DNA of 24,914 bases from Methanomassiliicoccaceae archaeon (GCA_016282555.1 JAEEKU010000092.1:1-24914); one strand, 5' to 3'; counted from the first letter of the stretch, positions 7,342 to 16,447 are shown. Notes: generated by a model not told the origin, from the letters alone. Translations and numbers: made by a program.

Positions 7342-8616
7342 TCATGCGTCTTCCGCGGAAGATCCGGATGCCGGAGTTTCCGGACGCATCCTTTTGTCCA
7401 GCAGTTTTGCCAGATACCCGCCTGCGGCGGCCGCGATGAAAAGCCAGACGATCATTCTCACCGGGAAGCAGAGGAGCATCAAGACGGTAGCGGCGAAGGG
7501 TTTCTTCAGCTGAGCCCCCAGAGTCGCCGCGGTTATCACTCCGGCGGCGAACGCGGCATGGCTGTACGGATCAGCGAAAGCCAGCATCGAGATCCCGACG
7601 CCCATGCAGGAACATGCGAATATCAGAGGGAAGAAATGACCTCCTTTAAGTCCGAAACGGATGCAGAACGCGGTCATCGGAATCTTCAGCAGGCATACGC
7701 CGATAAGGATCCACGGCGAATAGGAGCCGTATCCGTCTATCAGCTCCGCCAGCTGATCCTCTCCCGAGAACATCGCCATCGGAACCAGAACGCACATTAT
7801 TCCGACTGCGATTCCGCAGAGCGTCTCCTTCCACACGGACGGGACCTTCTCCGCCCCGGCTCCGGCGATTCTCTCGGATGCTCTGTAGAAAAGATACAAA
7901 ACGAGCCCTGCGGGGACGTACAGCAGGACCATGGCGTAATCCGCGGCCGATATAAACACGTCCGGGAAGCACGGGAACCCTTCCAGAGACGTTCCCAGAA
8001 GGTGGTTCAGACCCCATACCGTAAGGATTCCGGCGCCGGCGGAGAGACCGTAGAGAACGAGTTTTCCGGATCTCGGAAGGCGGGGCGCGTCTCCGTCCGA
8101 GGGAGTTTCCTCGACGGCGAATATCCCGAACAAGGGCATATGGAAAAGCTGCCCCAGCATCACGGCCTCCCCCAGTTCCGAACACAGCGAAGCGCTGCTC
8201 CTGGCGAATCTGGTGTTGTCGCCGACCCAGTAGCACAGCGCTGCCGTTATGCCCGCGAGACCCGCCTCGGGACCCACGCTCGCTCCCAGAATCAAAGGAA
8301 TCACCGCGCACGCTATTATCACCGAGATGTTCCTGTAATCGTAGCGCTTCTCGCTTCTGATCTTTCCCAGAACGGTCTCCAGATCGTCCGGGTAGTTCCC
8401 GTAGCGCCTGTGCAGAAGGCCTAACGCGCATCCCCCTATGGCGCAGATCGGAACGGCCGCCCACCGGAACCCGGTATACGACGGAATCTCCTCCCAGATT
8501 ACCGATGTTCCGAGCGAAACCGCCTGGACGAAGATCCAGAAAACGGCTCCGGCCGCGGCGCCCAGCAGAAGAGACAGCAGGGCGACCATGAAAATGTTGC
8601 GCAACGCCGTCTGCAT
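7342..8616 (-). CDS. ClC-family chloride channel/transporter
   Basis: A polytopic membrane protein of 424 residues with about ten or more hydrophobic segments and the length of a prokaryotic ClC without CBS domains. The family motifs are present but divergent: GASVGPEAGL (111-120) corresponds to GREGP, retaining the gating glutamate, and GLKGGHFFP (322-330) corresponds to the GxFxP motif. MFSGEDQL (282-289) matches the loop before the second half. I cannot find the first selectivity motif (GSGIP); the equivalent region reads GNYPDDLETVLGKIR. This subgroup may therefore carry another anion or differ in coupling. The start ATG at 8616 is preceded by GAGAGGGAT. An 85-base gap separates it from the ABC ATPase gene end. 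It is convergent with cls. Family assignment is good, ion specificity open. Confidence 0.8.
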   Translation of the reverse strand: MQTALRNIFMVALLSLLLGAAAGAVFWIFVQAVSLGTSVIWEEIPSYTGFRWAAVPICAIGGCALGLLHRRYGNYPDDLETVLGKIRSEKRYDYRNISVIIACAVIPLILGASVGPEAGLAGITAALCYWVGDNTRFARSSASLCSELGEAVMLGQLFHMPLFGIFAVEETPSDGDAPRLPRSGKLVLYGLSAGAGILTVWGLNHLLGTSLEGFPCFPDVFISAADYAMVLLYVPAGLVLYLFYRASERIAGAGAEKVPSVWKETLCGIAVGIMCVLVPMAMFSGEDQLAELIDGYGSYSPWILIGVCLLKIPMTAFCIRFGLKGGHFFPLIFACSCMGVGISMLAFADPYSHAAFAAGVITAATLGAQLKKPFAATVLMLLCFPVRMIVWLFIAAAAGGYLAKLLDKRMRPETPASGSSAEDA

Positions 8617-8701
8617 ATCCCTCTCTCACGAAGACGCGGAGATTCCCGCGCCGGTATCGTATCCGCTCCCACGGTTATTTGTTTTTCCTCGGAATCCGGA
8701 A

Positions 8702-9526
8702 TCAGCGGACCGTGTTCGAAGCGTAGGTGTCCTCCGGAAGAGAGTGATCCAGAGAATCGAATTCCTCGTCCAGCATTATAATGTGGGGCCTTCCGCGGCT
8801 CTGGATTATCTCCGAGTCCACGTCGTATACCTCTTTGATGTTCTCTCTGGTCAGAACCTCGGAGGGAGTCCCTATGGCGAATATCGAGCCTTTGGCCAGC
8901 ATTATGATCGTGTCGGAATACTTGGCGGCGATGTTCAGATCGTGGCTTATCATGATCACGAGAATGTTCTTCTGCTGGGACAGATCCCTCAGGATTCTCG
9001 TGACTTCCATCTGATGCTTGATATCCAGATTCGAAGTGGGCTCGTCGAGAAGGAGAATCCTGGGCTCCTGGACCAGTCCTCTGGCGAGCATGACCTTCTG
9101 ATGCTGTCCGGCGGAGAGCTCGTCGAAGGATCTCAGCGCGAGATGCTCGATGTTGAGGAGCCTCAGGGTGTCGTAAACGATATCCAGATCCTTGTCCAGG
9201 GATTTGTAGGTGGAATGCGGATGGCGCCCCATGAGAACGGTGTCCACCACCGACAGCGGGAAAGCGTCGTTGGCGGAGTACGGAACGTAGCCGACCTTCT
9301 TGGCGAGCTCCTTCAGCGATATTCCCGAAACGTTCTCCCCGTCTATGAGCACGGTTCCCTGATTCGGAGAGAGGATCCTGTTTATGCAGTGGATCAGAGT
9401 GGACTTCCCCACTCCGTTGGGGCCTATTATCGACAGCAGCTGGGGACCGTTGGCATCAAGAGTGACATCCTTAAGGACGGATGTGCTGGAATATCTGAAT
9501 TCAAGACCGTCTATAATCAATCTCAC
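8702..9526 (-). CDS. ATPase subunit of a metal-chelate (iron/cobalamin-type) ABC importer
   Basis: The nucleotide-binding subunit of a FecCDE/BtuCDF-type importer, 274 residues. Seen in order: Walker A GPNGVGKST (35-43), signature DELSAGQHQKV (135-145), Walker B ILLLDEP (157-163), and H-loop SHD (194-196). LSAGQ instead of LSGGQ is common in archaeal members. The Q-loop reads GYVPYS (79-84), with Tyr83 where glutamine is usual. The C-terminus has an acidic extension after about residue 235. The start is a GTG at 9526; a perfect Shine-Dalgarno, GGAGGTGA at 9531-9538, contains the TGA stop of the preceding permease, which shows tight coupling. It is the last gene of the minus-strand transporter operon. 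Substrate (ferric chelate, cobalamin or haem) cannot be told from the ATPase. Confidence 0.92.
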   Translation of the reverse strand: MRLIIDGLEFRYSSTSVLKDVTLDANGPQLLSIIGPNGVGKSTLIHCINRILSPNQGTVLIDGENVSGISLKELAKKVGYVPYSANDAFPLSVVDTVLMGRHPHSTYKSLDKDLDIVYDTLRLLNIEHLALRSFDELSAGQHQKVMLARGLVQEPRILLLDEPTSNLDIKHQMEVTRILRDLSQQKNILVIMISHDLNIAAKYSDTIIMLAKGSIFAIGTPSEVLTRENIKEVYDVDSEIIQSRGRPHIIMLDEEFDSLDHSLPEDTYASNTVR

Positions 9527-9530
9527 AGAC

Positions 9531-10583
9531 TCACCTCCAAGCGCTTCTTCTGCGCATTTTAACCAGGATAATTATGAACAGGGGGCATCCGATCATCGCG
9601 CTGATGACCCCCACGGGAAGCCCGTACTGCCCCGAGACTCTCGCGATGCAGTTGGCCAGCAGGAGGAACAGCCCTCCGAACACCGCCGAGGCGGGAAGCA
9701 GAAGCTTCGTCTCCGAACCGACGAAAAGCCTCGCGATATGCGGCCCGACGAGTCCCACGAACCCAATGGTTCCGGTGAAGCTCACGACCGCTGCGGTCAT
9801 GAGGGAAACCACGGATATCTGAATCAGAATGGTGTTTTTGGGATCCACTCCCAGCGAATGCGCGGAATTGGGGCCGGACATCATGACGTTCACGCGCTTG
9901 TGGTAGAACATCAGGAACGCCATGCACGCGAGGGAGATGGCCAGCGGAATCGGGATCGTCTCCCATTTGGTGGACTCCAGGGTCCCGACTCTCCACGAAT
10001 AGATCTCGGAAAGAGTCTCCTCCGAGGACGTTATCATTATCAGCGAGACCACGGCGGAGAAGATGTACATCATCGCGATTCCGATGAGAATCACTTTGGT
10101 CGGAGTCATCTTGCGCCTCAGCGAGATCAGAAGAATAACCGACACCGGGATCAGGGAAAAGATGAACGCCATAATAACAGTGGCCCATCTCTCCGAGAAC
10201 ACCGACGATACGGAGGTTCCCATTATGATCGCGAGAGAGGCGCCCAGAAGCGCCCCGGATGAAACACCCATGGTATAAGGATCAGCCAGGGGATTCCGCA
10301 GAAGCGACTGCATCACGGCCCCGCCCATAGCCAGAACGGATCCGGTTATGACCGTGAACACCGCGATCGGAAGCCTGGTGTACATGACGATATCGTCGGC
10401 ATAGACGTCGGTGATGTTTCCGGTGATATGCTCTACGAAAATCCTGTAGCAGTCCGCAAAACTCAGATCGTATAAACCGATCGACAGCGCGAAGAACACC
10501 GAGATCACCGTGAGCACGGCGCAGATCAGGATGAACGACCATCTGCGGCGGAGCATCCTGTAGTATTCCTGCTTGCCCTCCAT
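9531..10583 (-). CDS. FecCD/BtuC-type permease 2 of the metal-chelate ABC importer
   Basis: A membrane permease of 350 residues with about ten hydrophobic segments. The family landmark GGAVMQSLLRNPLADPYTMG lies after the second helix, and GTIGFVGLVGPHIAR is the cytoplasmic coupling region that contacts the ATPase. The start at 10583 follows a very strong Shine-Dalgarno, GGAGGTGT, at 10588-10595. Because of this start the gene overlaps the end of permease 1 by 58 bases, an unusually long overlap; an alternative ATG at 10556 lacks such a signal. The stop TGA is inside the Shine-Dalgarno of the ATPase gene. With the other permease it probably forms a heterodimeric channel, as in FecC-FecD, in contrast to the BtuC homodimer. 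Confidence 0.92.
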   Translation of the reverse strand: MEGKQEYYRMLRRRWSFILICAVLTVISVFFALSIGLYDLSFADCYRIFVEHITGNITDVYADDIVMYTRLPIAVFTVITGSVLAMGGAVMQSLLRNPLADPYTMGVSSGALLGASLAIIMGTSVSSVFSERWATVIMAFIFSLIPVSVILLISLRRKMTPTKVILIGIAMMYIFSAVVSLIMITSSEETLSEIYSWRVGTLESTKWETIPIPLAISLACMAFLMFYHKRVNVMMSGPNSAHSLGVDPKNTILIQISVVSLMTAAVVSFTGTIGFVGLVGPHIARLFVGSETKLLLPASAVFGGLFLLLANCIARVSGQYGLPVGVISAMIGCPLFIIILVKMRRRSAWR

Positions 10584-11665
10584 CGGTACACCTCCTTCTG
10601 GGATCTGCGGCGGACGATGAGGTACAGGAACACCGGCGCTCCGACGAACGACATGACCACGCCCAGGGGAACGTTTCCGAAGGGCATAAGCAGACGGGAG
10701 ACCAGATCGGCCAGCACCAGAACGGTGGATCCCATGAAGATCGATCCGGGAATCACGAACCTGTTATCTCCCCCCAGGATAAAACGCACCATATGCGGAG
10801 CCACCAGCCCTATGAACCCGATGATTCCGGTGAACGAGATGATGGAAGCGATGAGAACGGAAGTGAGGATGATGCAAAGCATGCGGAACTGGACCACGTT
10901 CAGGCCGAGGCTTTTGGCGCTCTTCTCCCCCAGAGCCATGATGTTCAGTTTCCTGGAAGATACCTGGACCAGAATCGCGGATAATACCGTCATGGCAAAC
11001 ATCAGCGGTATATCCTCGCAGGACGCGTTGGTGACGCTTCCGACCTGCCATATGTAAGCGTCCTGAAGGCTCTCCGCGCTCGCTGTGATCATAACGAACG
11101 TCACCATCGAATTGAAGAAGAACGTCAGCGCGGTACCGATGAGGATGATGGTGGAAGGGGAATTGCCCACGTATCTGACCAGAACGATGATTATGAGAGC
11201 GGGAATCAGAGATCCTATGAACGCGTTGGTGACGATTCCCGCGCTGGAAAACGCGGACGAGAACGAGAATCCCATTATTATGGCGGTGACCGCTCCAAGG
11301 CACGCTCCCGACGAGATGCCGGTGGTATAAGCGTCGGCCAGAGGGTTCTCCATGATGCTCTGCATGACCGCGCCGGCGAGAGCCAGACCGGCGCCGGCGA
11401 TGAGCGCCATTATAATTCCGGGAAGAATATTCTCTGAAATGTAATAATCAGCCCACCATTCGGGGCTTCTGACCGGATAGGTTACTCCGGTGAGATGATC
11501 CCACAGAACCTGAAGCGTCTTGGTGAACTCGTATCCGGTACCGACGGAACACGAGAGAACGGTAACGACGATCAGAATGAGAACGCAGGAGACGAGAAAC
11601 AGGACTTTGCGCCTGATCGTGCTTTTGTACTCCTCCTTTTCATCGCTGCGGTACTCTTCGGTCAT
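10526..11665 (-). CDS. FecCD/BtuC-type permease 1 of the metal-chelate ABC importer
   Basis: The first gene of the importer operon, 379 residues. A charged N-terminus (MTEEYRSDEKEEYKS) is followed by about ten membrane segments. GAVMQSIMENPLADAYTTGIS and GIIGFIGLVAPHMVRF are the family landmarks; both closely match those in permease 2, so the two are paralogues. The C-terminal 20 residues, after the usual end at about IVRRRSQKEV, are encoded in the overlap with permease 2 and are probably a consequence of that overlap. The start ATG at 11665 has no clear Shine-Dalgarno, while an AT-rich TATA element (ATTAAATATG on the minus strand, about 11690-11700) lies about 30 bases upstream, so the transcript is likely leaderless or nearly so. 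Confidence 0.92.
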   Translation of the reverse strand: MTEEYRSDEKEEYKSTIRRKVLFLVSCVLILIVVTVLSCSVGTGYEFTKTLQVLWDHLTGVTYPVRSPEWWADYYISENILPGIIMALIAGAGLALAGAVMQSIMENPLADAYTTGISSGACLGAVTAIIMGFSFSSAFSSAGIVTNAFIGSLIPALIIIVLVRYVGNSPSTIILIGTALTFFFNSMVTFVMITASAESLQDAYIWQVGSVTNASCEDIPLMFAMTVLSAILVQVSSRKLNIMALGEKSAKSLGLNVVQFRMLCIILTSVLIASIISFTGIIGFIGLVAPHMVRFILGGDNRFVIPGSIFMGSTVLVLADLVSRLLMPFGNVPLGVVMSFVGAPVFLYLIVRRRSQKEVYRWRASRNTTGCSAADGRSS

Positions 11666-11807
11666 GGGATGGCGTATCCAATGGGTATCTCATATTTAAT
11701 GGCGTTTCCGCAGTAATAAAGAGAAAACGCAATAACCTGTCCTGCCGCCCCGTCATTGTTATATCTGACAGCCATATCTGGATGTAAATGCTTACCGAGG
11801 TAAAGCC
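11666..11807. promoter_or_regulatory. Divergent promoter region between importer subunits and binding-protein genes
   Basis: Minus-strand TATA near 11690-11700 serves the permease-ATPase operon. Plus-strand TATA TTATATC at 11759-11765, about 45 bases before the ATG at 11808, serves the binding proteins, with Shine-Dalgarno GAGG at 11797-11800. GCGTTT (11702-11707) and AAACGC (11725-11730) are complementary arms in the middle; they could be a metal-regulator site, but the arms are short and widely spaced. Confidence 0.5.
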
Positions 11808-14090
11808 ATGAGCAGAAACGCAATGATCGCCATAGTCGTACTGATCGCCGCGGTAGCGGCCGTTGCGGCGGCGGCAGTACTGATGTCCGGAGGGAACTCC
11901 GATCAGAAAAATCCGGAGCCCGGACCCGGAACGTACGATCCCACTAAAAACGCGGGATTTACCAAACCTGTCCTTCCCGTTTTCGGGAATGCGGACGGAA
12001 ACAGCGTCATCGACGATGCCGATGTCCAGCTGATCAGAAAGATGATATCGGAGAATACCCCGCTGTCTTCGTACCCCTTCGCCGACGCTGACAGGGACGG
12101 AACCGTTTCCGAGAAAGACGCGGGAATCGTCAGTAAAATCATTTCCAACCAGAGCACCGATCTCTGGTTTATGGATCAGTACGATCTCGTCGCCGGAGAA
12201 TACCGCTTCGTGAAGGTCAGCTATCCTCTCAGGAACCTGGTGACCCAGAACGCGGACATGCTTCTCCTTACGATGATGATCGACGCCGACGACAAAGTCG
12301 CGGGATACATAGCGAACATCGACAATTATCCCAACGAATTCTATAAGGTGACCCATAACAACGTTTCCAAATCCCTGGGAAACACCGCGCGCTACATCGC
12401 TCCCAAAGACTGGGAGGCTATCAAGAATCTCGACGTGGAGCTCGGAAATGTGGGAGGAATAGGTGCTATTCTCGTTCACAGCGAATCCGCTCTGGGAGAT
12501 TACAAGAATGATATTCTGGCCGCCGGAATTCCTCTCGTATATCTTAGATGCACCGATCCCGTCTACTCCATGGACGCCGCCCTCCTTCTGGGAACCCTTC
12601 TCGGAACGGAAAACGCGGTGAAAGCGAAAGACTACGCCGACGAATGCGGAATAACCGTGAAATCCGTGAGCAACGCGGTCTCCAAAGTTTCCGAAGCCGA
12701 TAAAAAGCGGTTCATCTCCCTGTGCATGATCTGCTACATAGCCCAGTCCGAGTCGCAGTACACCAGCATAGGAATACAGGCCGGCGGAAAGGAGATGAGC
12801 GGGCTGGAAGGAAATACTTCAGTGCGCCTCCAGAGCGTGGAAGCCATCACGCAGTACAACGGAAAGATCGACAGGATCCTGAACTGCACCACCAAGGACT
12901 GCGTCCCGCTGGATCCGGCGGTTCTCTGGGAGGATCAAGATATAAGATACCTCGAGAAGAGCAGTTCCTTCCAGGATATGATCTGGGTGAACATGTCCAT
13001 GCCGATCTCCTGCAGGGTCATGTACGTCGCGTCGGTTTTCTACCCGGACATCATCAGCCCGCAGGAAGCGGACGAGTACTTCCAGATGACCGTGGACAAA
13101 TACATGTCATATCTCCACAAGACCGTGGACGACGGTTTCTTCGATGTGAAGACCGATATGTTCACCTTAATCGACTACCAGGATTACCTGGACTCCAAAG
13201 GCGGGGAGATCCCTCCGGAAAAAGTGGATTCCGAATACTCCGCCATAGCGATGGCCAATCATTTCGTCTCCGCTTTGGATCTTACCCAGTACAACGGAAA
13301 CCCGTATACCGTCGAGGGAGACGATCAGAAGGCTTCCGTTCTCCCCCAGTCCGGAAAATACTACGTGAATTACACCCTGTACGAGGACGCGGAATCTGTT
13401 TACAAAACAGCCGAAGCCGAATATCTGGGCAAAATAGGCACGGAATCCGCCATGGGCGGCACTTATACGAAAATTGATTCCGAATCCGGACTCGAAGAGG
13501 GAATCGGCTACTACGTCAACGTCCCAGGCAAAATCGGATCGATGTATTACGCGGGATACATAGAGAAATGCTTCGTGGAGCTGCATCTGGCCAGGACGCC
13601 GGAGCTCTCCGCGGAGGATCTTGAGAACATCGTCTCGGCGATCGTCGCCTCTGACAGCTCGGTATCTGCCATCGAAGCGGCCAAAAAGTTCGATCTCTCC
13701 CTCCTTTCGGGAATGGCCAACGCTCCGTTCTCCGTCACCGGAGACGATATGAAAGCAAGCGTACAGAGCGAACTCGTCAACGGAAGGCAGTATTACATTA
13801 CGTACGACAGCAACTCCTCCGCGAGCATAGATTTCGAAACCAAAAAAGCGGAATTCAAGGAGAAGGACGGAACCTCGTACATGGGAGGCGTGCGCATGGC
13901 CATCACTGAATGCGGATTCGACGACGGATTCGGATTCTACGGAAACACCGACCGCGGATTCTCCATGATCCAGTACGTAGGATGCAAGGACGGATGCTAC
14001 GTCGATATATACCTGCGCATGAACAATGCGGAGTTCACGCAGGAGAGCGCGGAAGCGATAGTGAAAGCCGCCGCTCAGACAATAGGCTGA
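11808..14090 (+). CDS. Membrane-anchored substrate-binding protein with an N-terminal dockerin-like module (paralogue 1)
   Basis: A 760-residue extracytoplasmic protein. Residues 6-27 are a hydrophobic anchor, followed by a short linker. Residues 57-113 form a type I dockerin-like pair of calcium loops: NADGNSVIDDAD (Asn61, Asp63, Asn65, Asp72) and DADRDGTVSEKD (Asp93, Asp95, Asp97, Asp104), each followed by a helix. Residues about 115-450 resemble a FepB/BtuF-type binding domain (YPLRNLV, then GIPLVYLRCTDPVYS, and a late ASVFYPDII motif typical of this clan). The C-terminus holds two copies of a further domain (about 491-600 and 630-742), each with GDD-x-KASV, YY, GG and a final AG/VG-x2-D/E-x-C pattern. 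It is divergent from the importer genes and most likely feeds them. The substrate is probably a metal chelate, corrinoid or haem; this is inference. Start chosen by GAGG at 11797-11800. Confidence 0.85.
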   Translation: MSRNAMIAIVVLIAAVAAVAAAAVLMSGGNSDQKNPEPGPGTYDPTKNAGFTKPVLPVFGNADGNSVIDDADVQLIRKMISENTPLSSYPFADADRDGTVSEKDAGIVSKIISNQSTDLWFMDQYDLVAGEYRFVKVSYPLRNLVTQNADMLLLTMMIDADDKVAGYIANIDNYPNEFYKVTHNNVSKSLGNTARYIAPKDWEAIKNLDVELGNVGGIGAILVHSESALGDYKNDILAAGIPLVYLRCTDPVYSMDAALLLGTLLGTENAVKAKDYADECGITVKSVSNAVSKVSEADKKRFISLCMICYIAQSESQYTSIGIQAGGKEMSGLEGNTSVRLQSVEAITQYNGKIDRILNCTTKDCVPLDPAVLWEDQDIRYLEKSSSFQDMIWVNMSMPISCRVMYVASVFYPDIISPQEADEYFQMTVDKYMSYLHKTVDDGFFDVKTDMFTLIDYQDYLDSKGGEIPPEKVDSEYSAIAMANHFVSALDLTQYNGNPYTVEGDDQKASVLPQSGKYYVNYTLYEDAESVYKTAEAEYLGKIGTESAMGGTYTKIDSESGLEEGIGYYVNVPGKIGSMYYAGYIEKCFVELHLARTPELSAEDLENIVSAIVASDSSVSAIEAAKKFDLSLLSGMANAPFSVTGDDMKASVQSELVNGRQYYITYDSNSSASIDFETKKAEFKEKDGTSYMGGVRMAITECGFDDGFGFYGNTDRGFSMIQYVGCKDGCYVDIYLRMNNAEFTQESAEAIVKAAAQTIG

Positions 14091-14101
14091 AAGTGATATA
14101 A

Positions 14102-16438
14102 ATGGAAAAAACACACATAATAGCGATAATAATCGCTCTGATAGCGGTAGCCGGCGGCGCCGCGGTCTTCCTGATGACTCAGGGTAACGGCGGAGACAAC
14201 AAAACCCCGGATACGCCCGACAACCCGGATAACCCTGACACTCCCGACAACCCGGATGTTCCGGATCCCCCCGTGATCCCCGACAAGCCTCTCGAGAAGA
14301 TCGCCCTGTCGATTTTCGGAAACGCCAACGAGGATTACGTCATAGACCAAAAAGACGTCGATATCATACAGAGCCTGATCGGAACCTCCGGAGGGCAGCA
14401 TCCCTATGCCGATGCGGACCGCGACGGGAAGATCACCTCCGAGGACGTCAGCATAGTGAAGAAAATAATCGCCGGAGAGAAAACGACCGTCATGCTCGTG
14501 GATCAGCACATCTACGACACCGGCGAAATGAACATCGTTTCCGTGAACTACCCTCTGGAGAACTTCGTGGCCATAAACCCCGACATGGTCCAGATGACTT
14601 TCGTATTCGACGGCGACGAGAAAATGGCGGGATATATCGCCAACCAGTCTTCTTACGAAGTCACATTCTCCAAAGCCGACAAAAACGGATTCACCAGATG
14701 CCTCGGAACCTCGCCGAGAGCTATCAGCCAGCCCGAATGGACCGCCTTCAAGAATCTGGACGCGGAACTGTACTCCAAAGGACAGTCCGTCGGAGGAATT
14801 CTGGCATACAACGAGACCGCCCTCGGAGACTACAAGGACGACATCGCCAAAATCGGGATTCCCGTAATATACATCAGATGCACCGACCCGGTATATTCTG
14901 TCGACGGGGCTCTTCTGATCGGAACCCTTCTCGGACCCGGATACGCGAAGAAAGCGTACGAGTTCTCCCAGGACTGCCGCGAAGTGATCGAAAACGTCGA
15001 TAAGGCTATAAACGGCCTCAGCGACGACAAGAAGATAAAATTCGTAGCGCTCTGCATGTGGTGCTACATGTCCCAGCACGAGTCCCAGTACACCAAGATC
15101 GGCCTCCAGTCCGGAGGAATCGACGAAGCCAACCTTCCCGGGAACTCTTCATCCAAACTCGAAGGCCCGGAAGCGATAACCACCTACAACGGAAAGATAG
15201 ACTACATCCTGAACTGCAGGACGTGCGATTTCGTCAATGTGGATCCGGTATCCCTCTGGGACAACTCCAAGATCGATATCCTCAGAAAGTCGTCCGAGTT
15301 CGAGAACATGTTCTTCCTGAACATGTCCCTCCCCACCGCGTGCAGGGTCCTGTATACGGTATCCATGTTCTATCCGGACATCATCGGAGTCGCGGAGGCA
15401 GACGCGTTCTTCCAGAAGATCGTCGACAAATACCTGACTTATCTGAACTCCACCGTGGAGAGCGGGCACTTCAACGTTAAAACTGACGTCATGACGATAT
15501 GCACGTACCAGGACTATCTGGACGTGAAAGGCGAAGACAATCCGGACGACATCGTTTCCGACATCGATCCGAAAGCCCTCGCCGAGAGGTTCTACTCGGT
15601 AATGAAAGACGATCTCGCCGCATACTCCTACGCCCCGTACAATCTTTCCGAAGACAACAACTCCCAGACCGCCTCGGTGATTTCGGAGGGAAGCACCTAT
15701 TATGCGAAGTACACCCTCATGGAGAACCCCAAGGAAGCCTACGAGGTCCTGAAAGCGCAGTACGCGGCCAAAGTCGGAACGGTTTCCAGAGTCGGCGGGA
15801 TATGCACCGAGATTCCGTACACGACGGAGCTCACGGAAGGATACGGATACTACGTGAACTCGGACATCGAAGATGTGAACGACGTCAAGAAACTCGGAAA
15901 CATGTACTACGCCGGATACATAGACAAGTGCCTCGTGGAGATCCACTTCGTGAAGAAGCCGGAACTGGCCATGGAGGATATCGAAAAGCTGATCTTCGCC
16001 ACATACCCCGTATCTTCCGGAAAATCCGCGAAATCCTGGGCGGAGGCTTTCGATCTGAGCAAACTCTCTCAGTATTCCGGAGCGCCCTATGCCGTAACCG
16101 CGGATTCGAATGACAGCTTCGCGAAGATCGCGGATTCGGAGAACAAGCGGTACATCGCCATAGACGCGTCCGCGGGCGCGGCGGAGAACTTCAAAAAGAC
16201 CAAAGCCGAGTACATGGAAAAAGGGAACAATTTCGTTCTGGACACCGCCGGCTACGACGACGGATACGGAATCGGGGCGCTGAGAACTCCCAACGCCATG
16301 CAGTTCCACATGGTCTACTTCGCCGGACTCAAGGACGGATGTTTCATAGACGTCGTGCTGAGAATCGATTCCGGAGAGTATACCGCGTCCGACGCGGAGC
16401 AGATCCTGAAAGCGATCCTCGGCGCGGAGCCCGCGTAA
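14102..16438 (+). CDS. Membrane-anchored substrate-binding protein with an N-terminal dockerin-like module (paralogue 2)
   Basis: A 778-residue paralogue of the preceding gene, starting 11 bases after its stop with AGTGAT as Shine-Dalgarno, so the two form one operon. Residues 6-26 are the anchor. Residues about 34-63 form a repetitive Pro-Asp linker (TPDNPDNPDTPDNPD pattern), much longer than in paralogue 1. The dockerin-like loops are NANEDYVIDQKD (Asn74, Asn76, Asp78, Asp85) and DADRDGKITSED (Asp104, Asp106, Asp108, Asp115). The binding domain covers about 130-460, with GIPVIYIRCTDPVYS near 252-266, and the two C-terminal repeat domains lie at about 506-616 and 651-755. Conserved with paralogue 1 are YTVSMFYPDII-like, NMYYAGYIDKC and GG motifs. 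The duplication suggests either two ligands for one importer or division of labour. It ends before a UUCG-loop terminator. Confidence 0.85.
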   Translation: MEKTHIIAIIIALIAVAGGAAVFLMTQGNGGDNKTPDTPDNPDNPDTPDNPDVPDPPVIPDKPLEKIALSIFGNANEDYVIDQKDVDIIQSLIGTSGGQHPYADADRDGKITSEDVSIVKKIIAGEKTTVMLVDQHIYDTGEMNIVSVNYPLENFVAINPDMVQMTFVFDGDEKMAGYIANQSSYEVTFSKADKNGFTRCLGTSPRAISQPEWTAFKNLDAELYSKGQSVGGILAYNETALGDYKDDIAKIGIPVIYIRCTDPVYSVDGALLIGTLLGPGYAKKAYEFSQDCREVIENVDKAINGLSDDKKIKFVALCMWCYMSQHESQYTKIGLQSGGIDEANLPGNSSSKLEGPEAITTYNGKIDYILNCRTCDFVNVDPVSLWDNSKIDILRKSSEFENMFFLNMSLPTACRVLYTVSMFYPDIIGVAEADAFFQKIVDKYLTYLNSTVESGHFNVKTDVMTICTYQDYLDVKGEDNPDDIVSDIDPKALAERFYSVMKDDLAAYSYAPYNLSEDNNSQTASVISEGSTYYAKYTLMENPKEAYEVLKAQYAAKVGTVSRVGGICTEIPYTTELTEGYGYYVNSDIEDVNDVKKLGNMYYAGYIDKCLVEIHFVKKPELAMEDIEKLIFATYPVSSGKSAKSWAEAFDLSKLSQYSGAPYAVTADSNDSFAKIADSENKRYIAIDASAGAAENFKKTKAEYMEKGNNFVLDTAGYDDGYGIGALRTPNAMQFHMVYFAGLKDGCFIDVVLRIDSGEYTASDAEQILKAILGAEPA

Positions 16439-16447
16439 AACCCTTTA

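Noticed and set aside
11702..11730. GCGTTT/AAACGC arms as a metal-regulator operator
   Set aside because: The arms are only six bases long and 17 bases apart, and do not match a regulator site that I can name; mentioned only within the promoter region.
13167..15079. Long minus-strand frames opposite the two binding-protein genes
   Set aside because: They mirror the paralogous plus-strand genes in both copies, as expected for shadows, and would overlap one another at 14075-14114.
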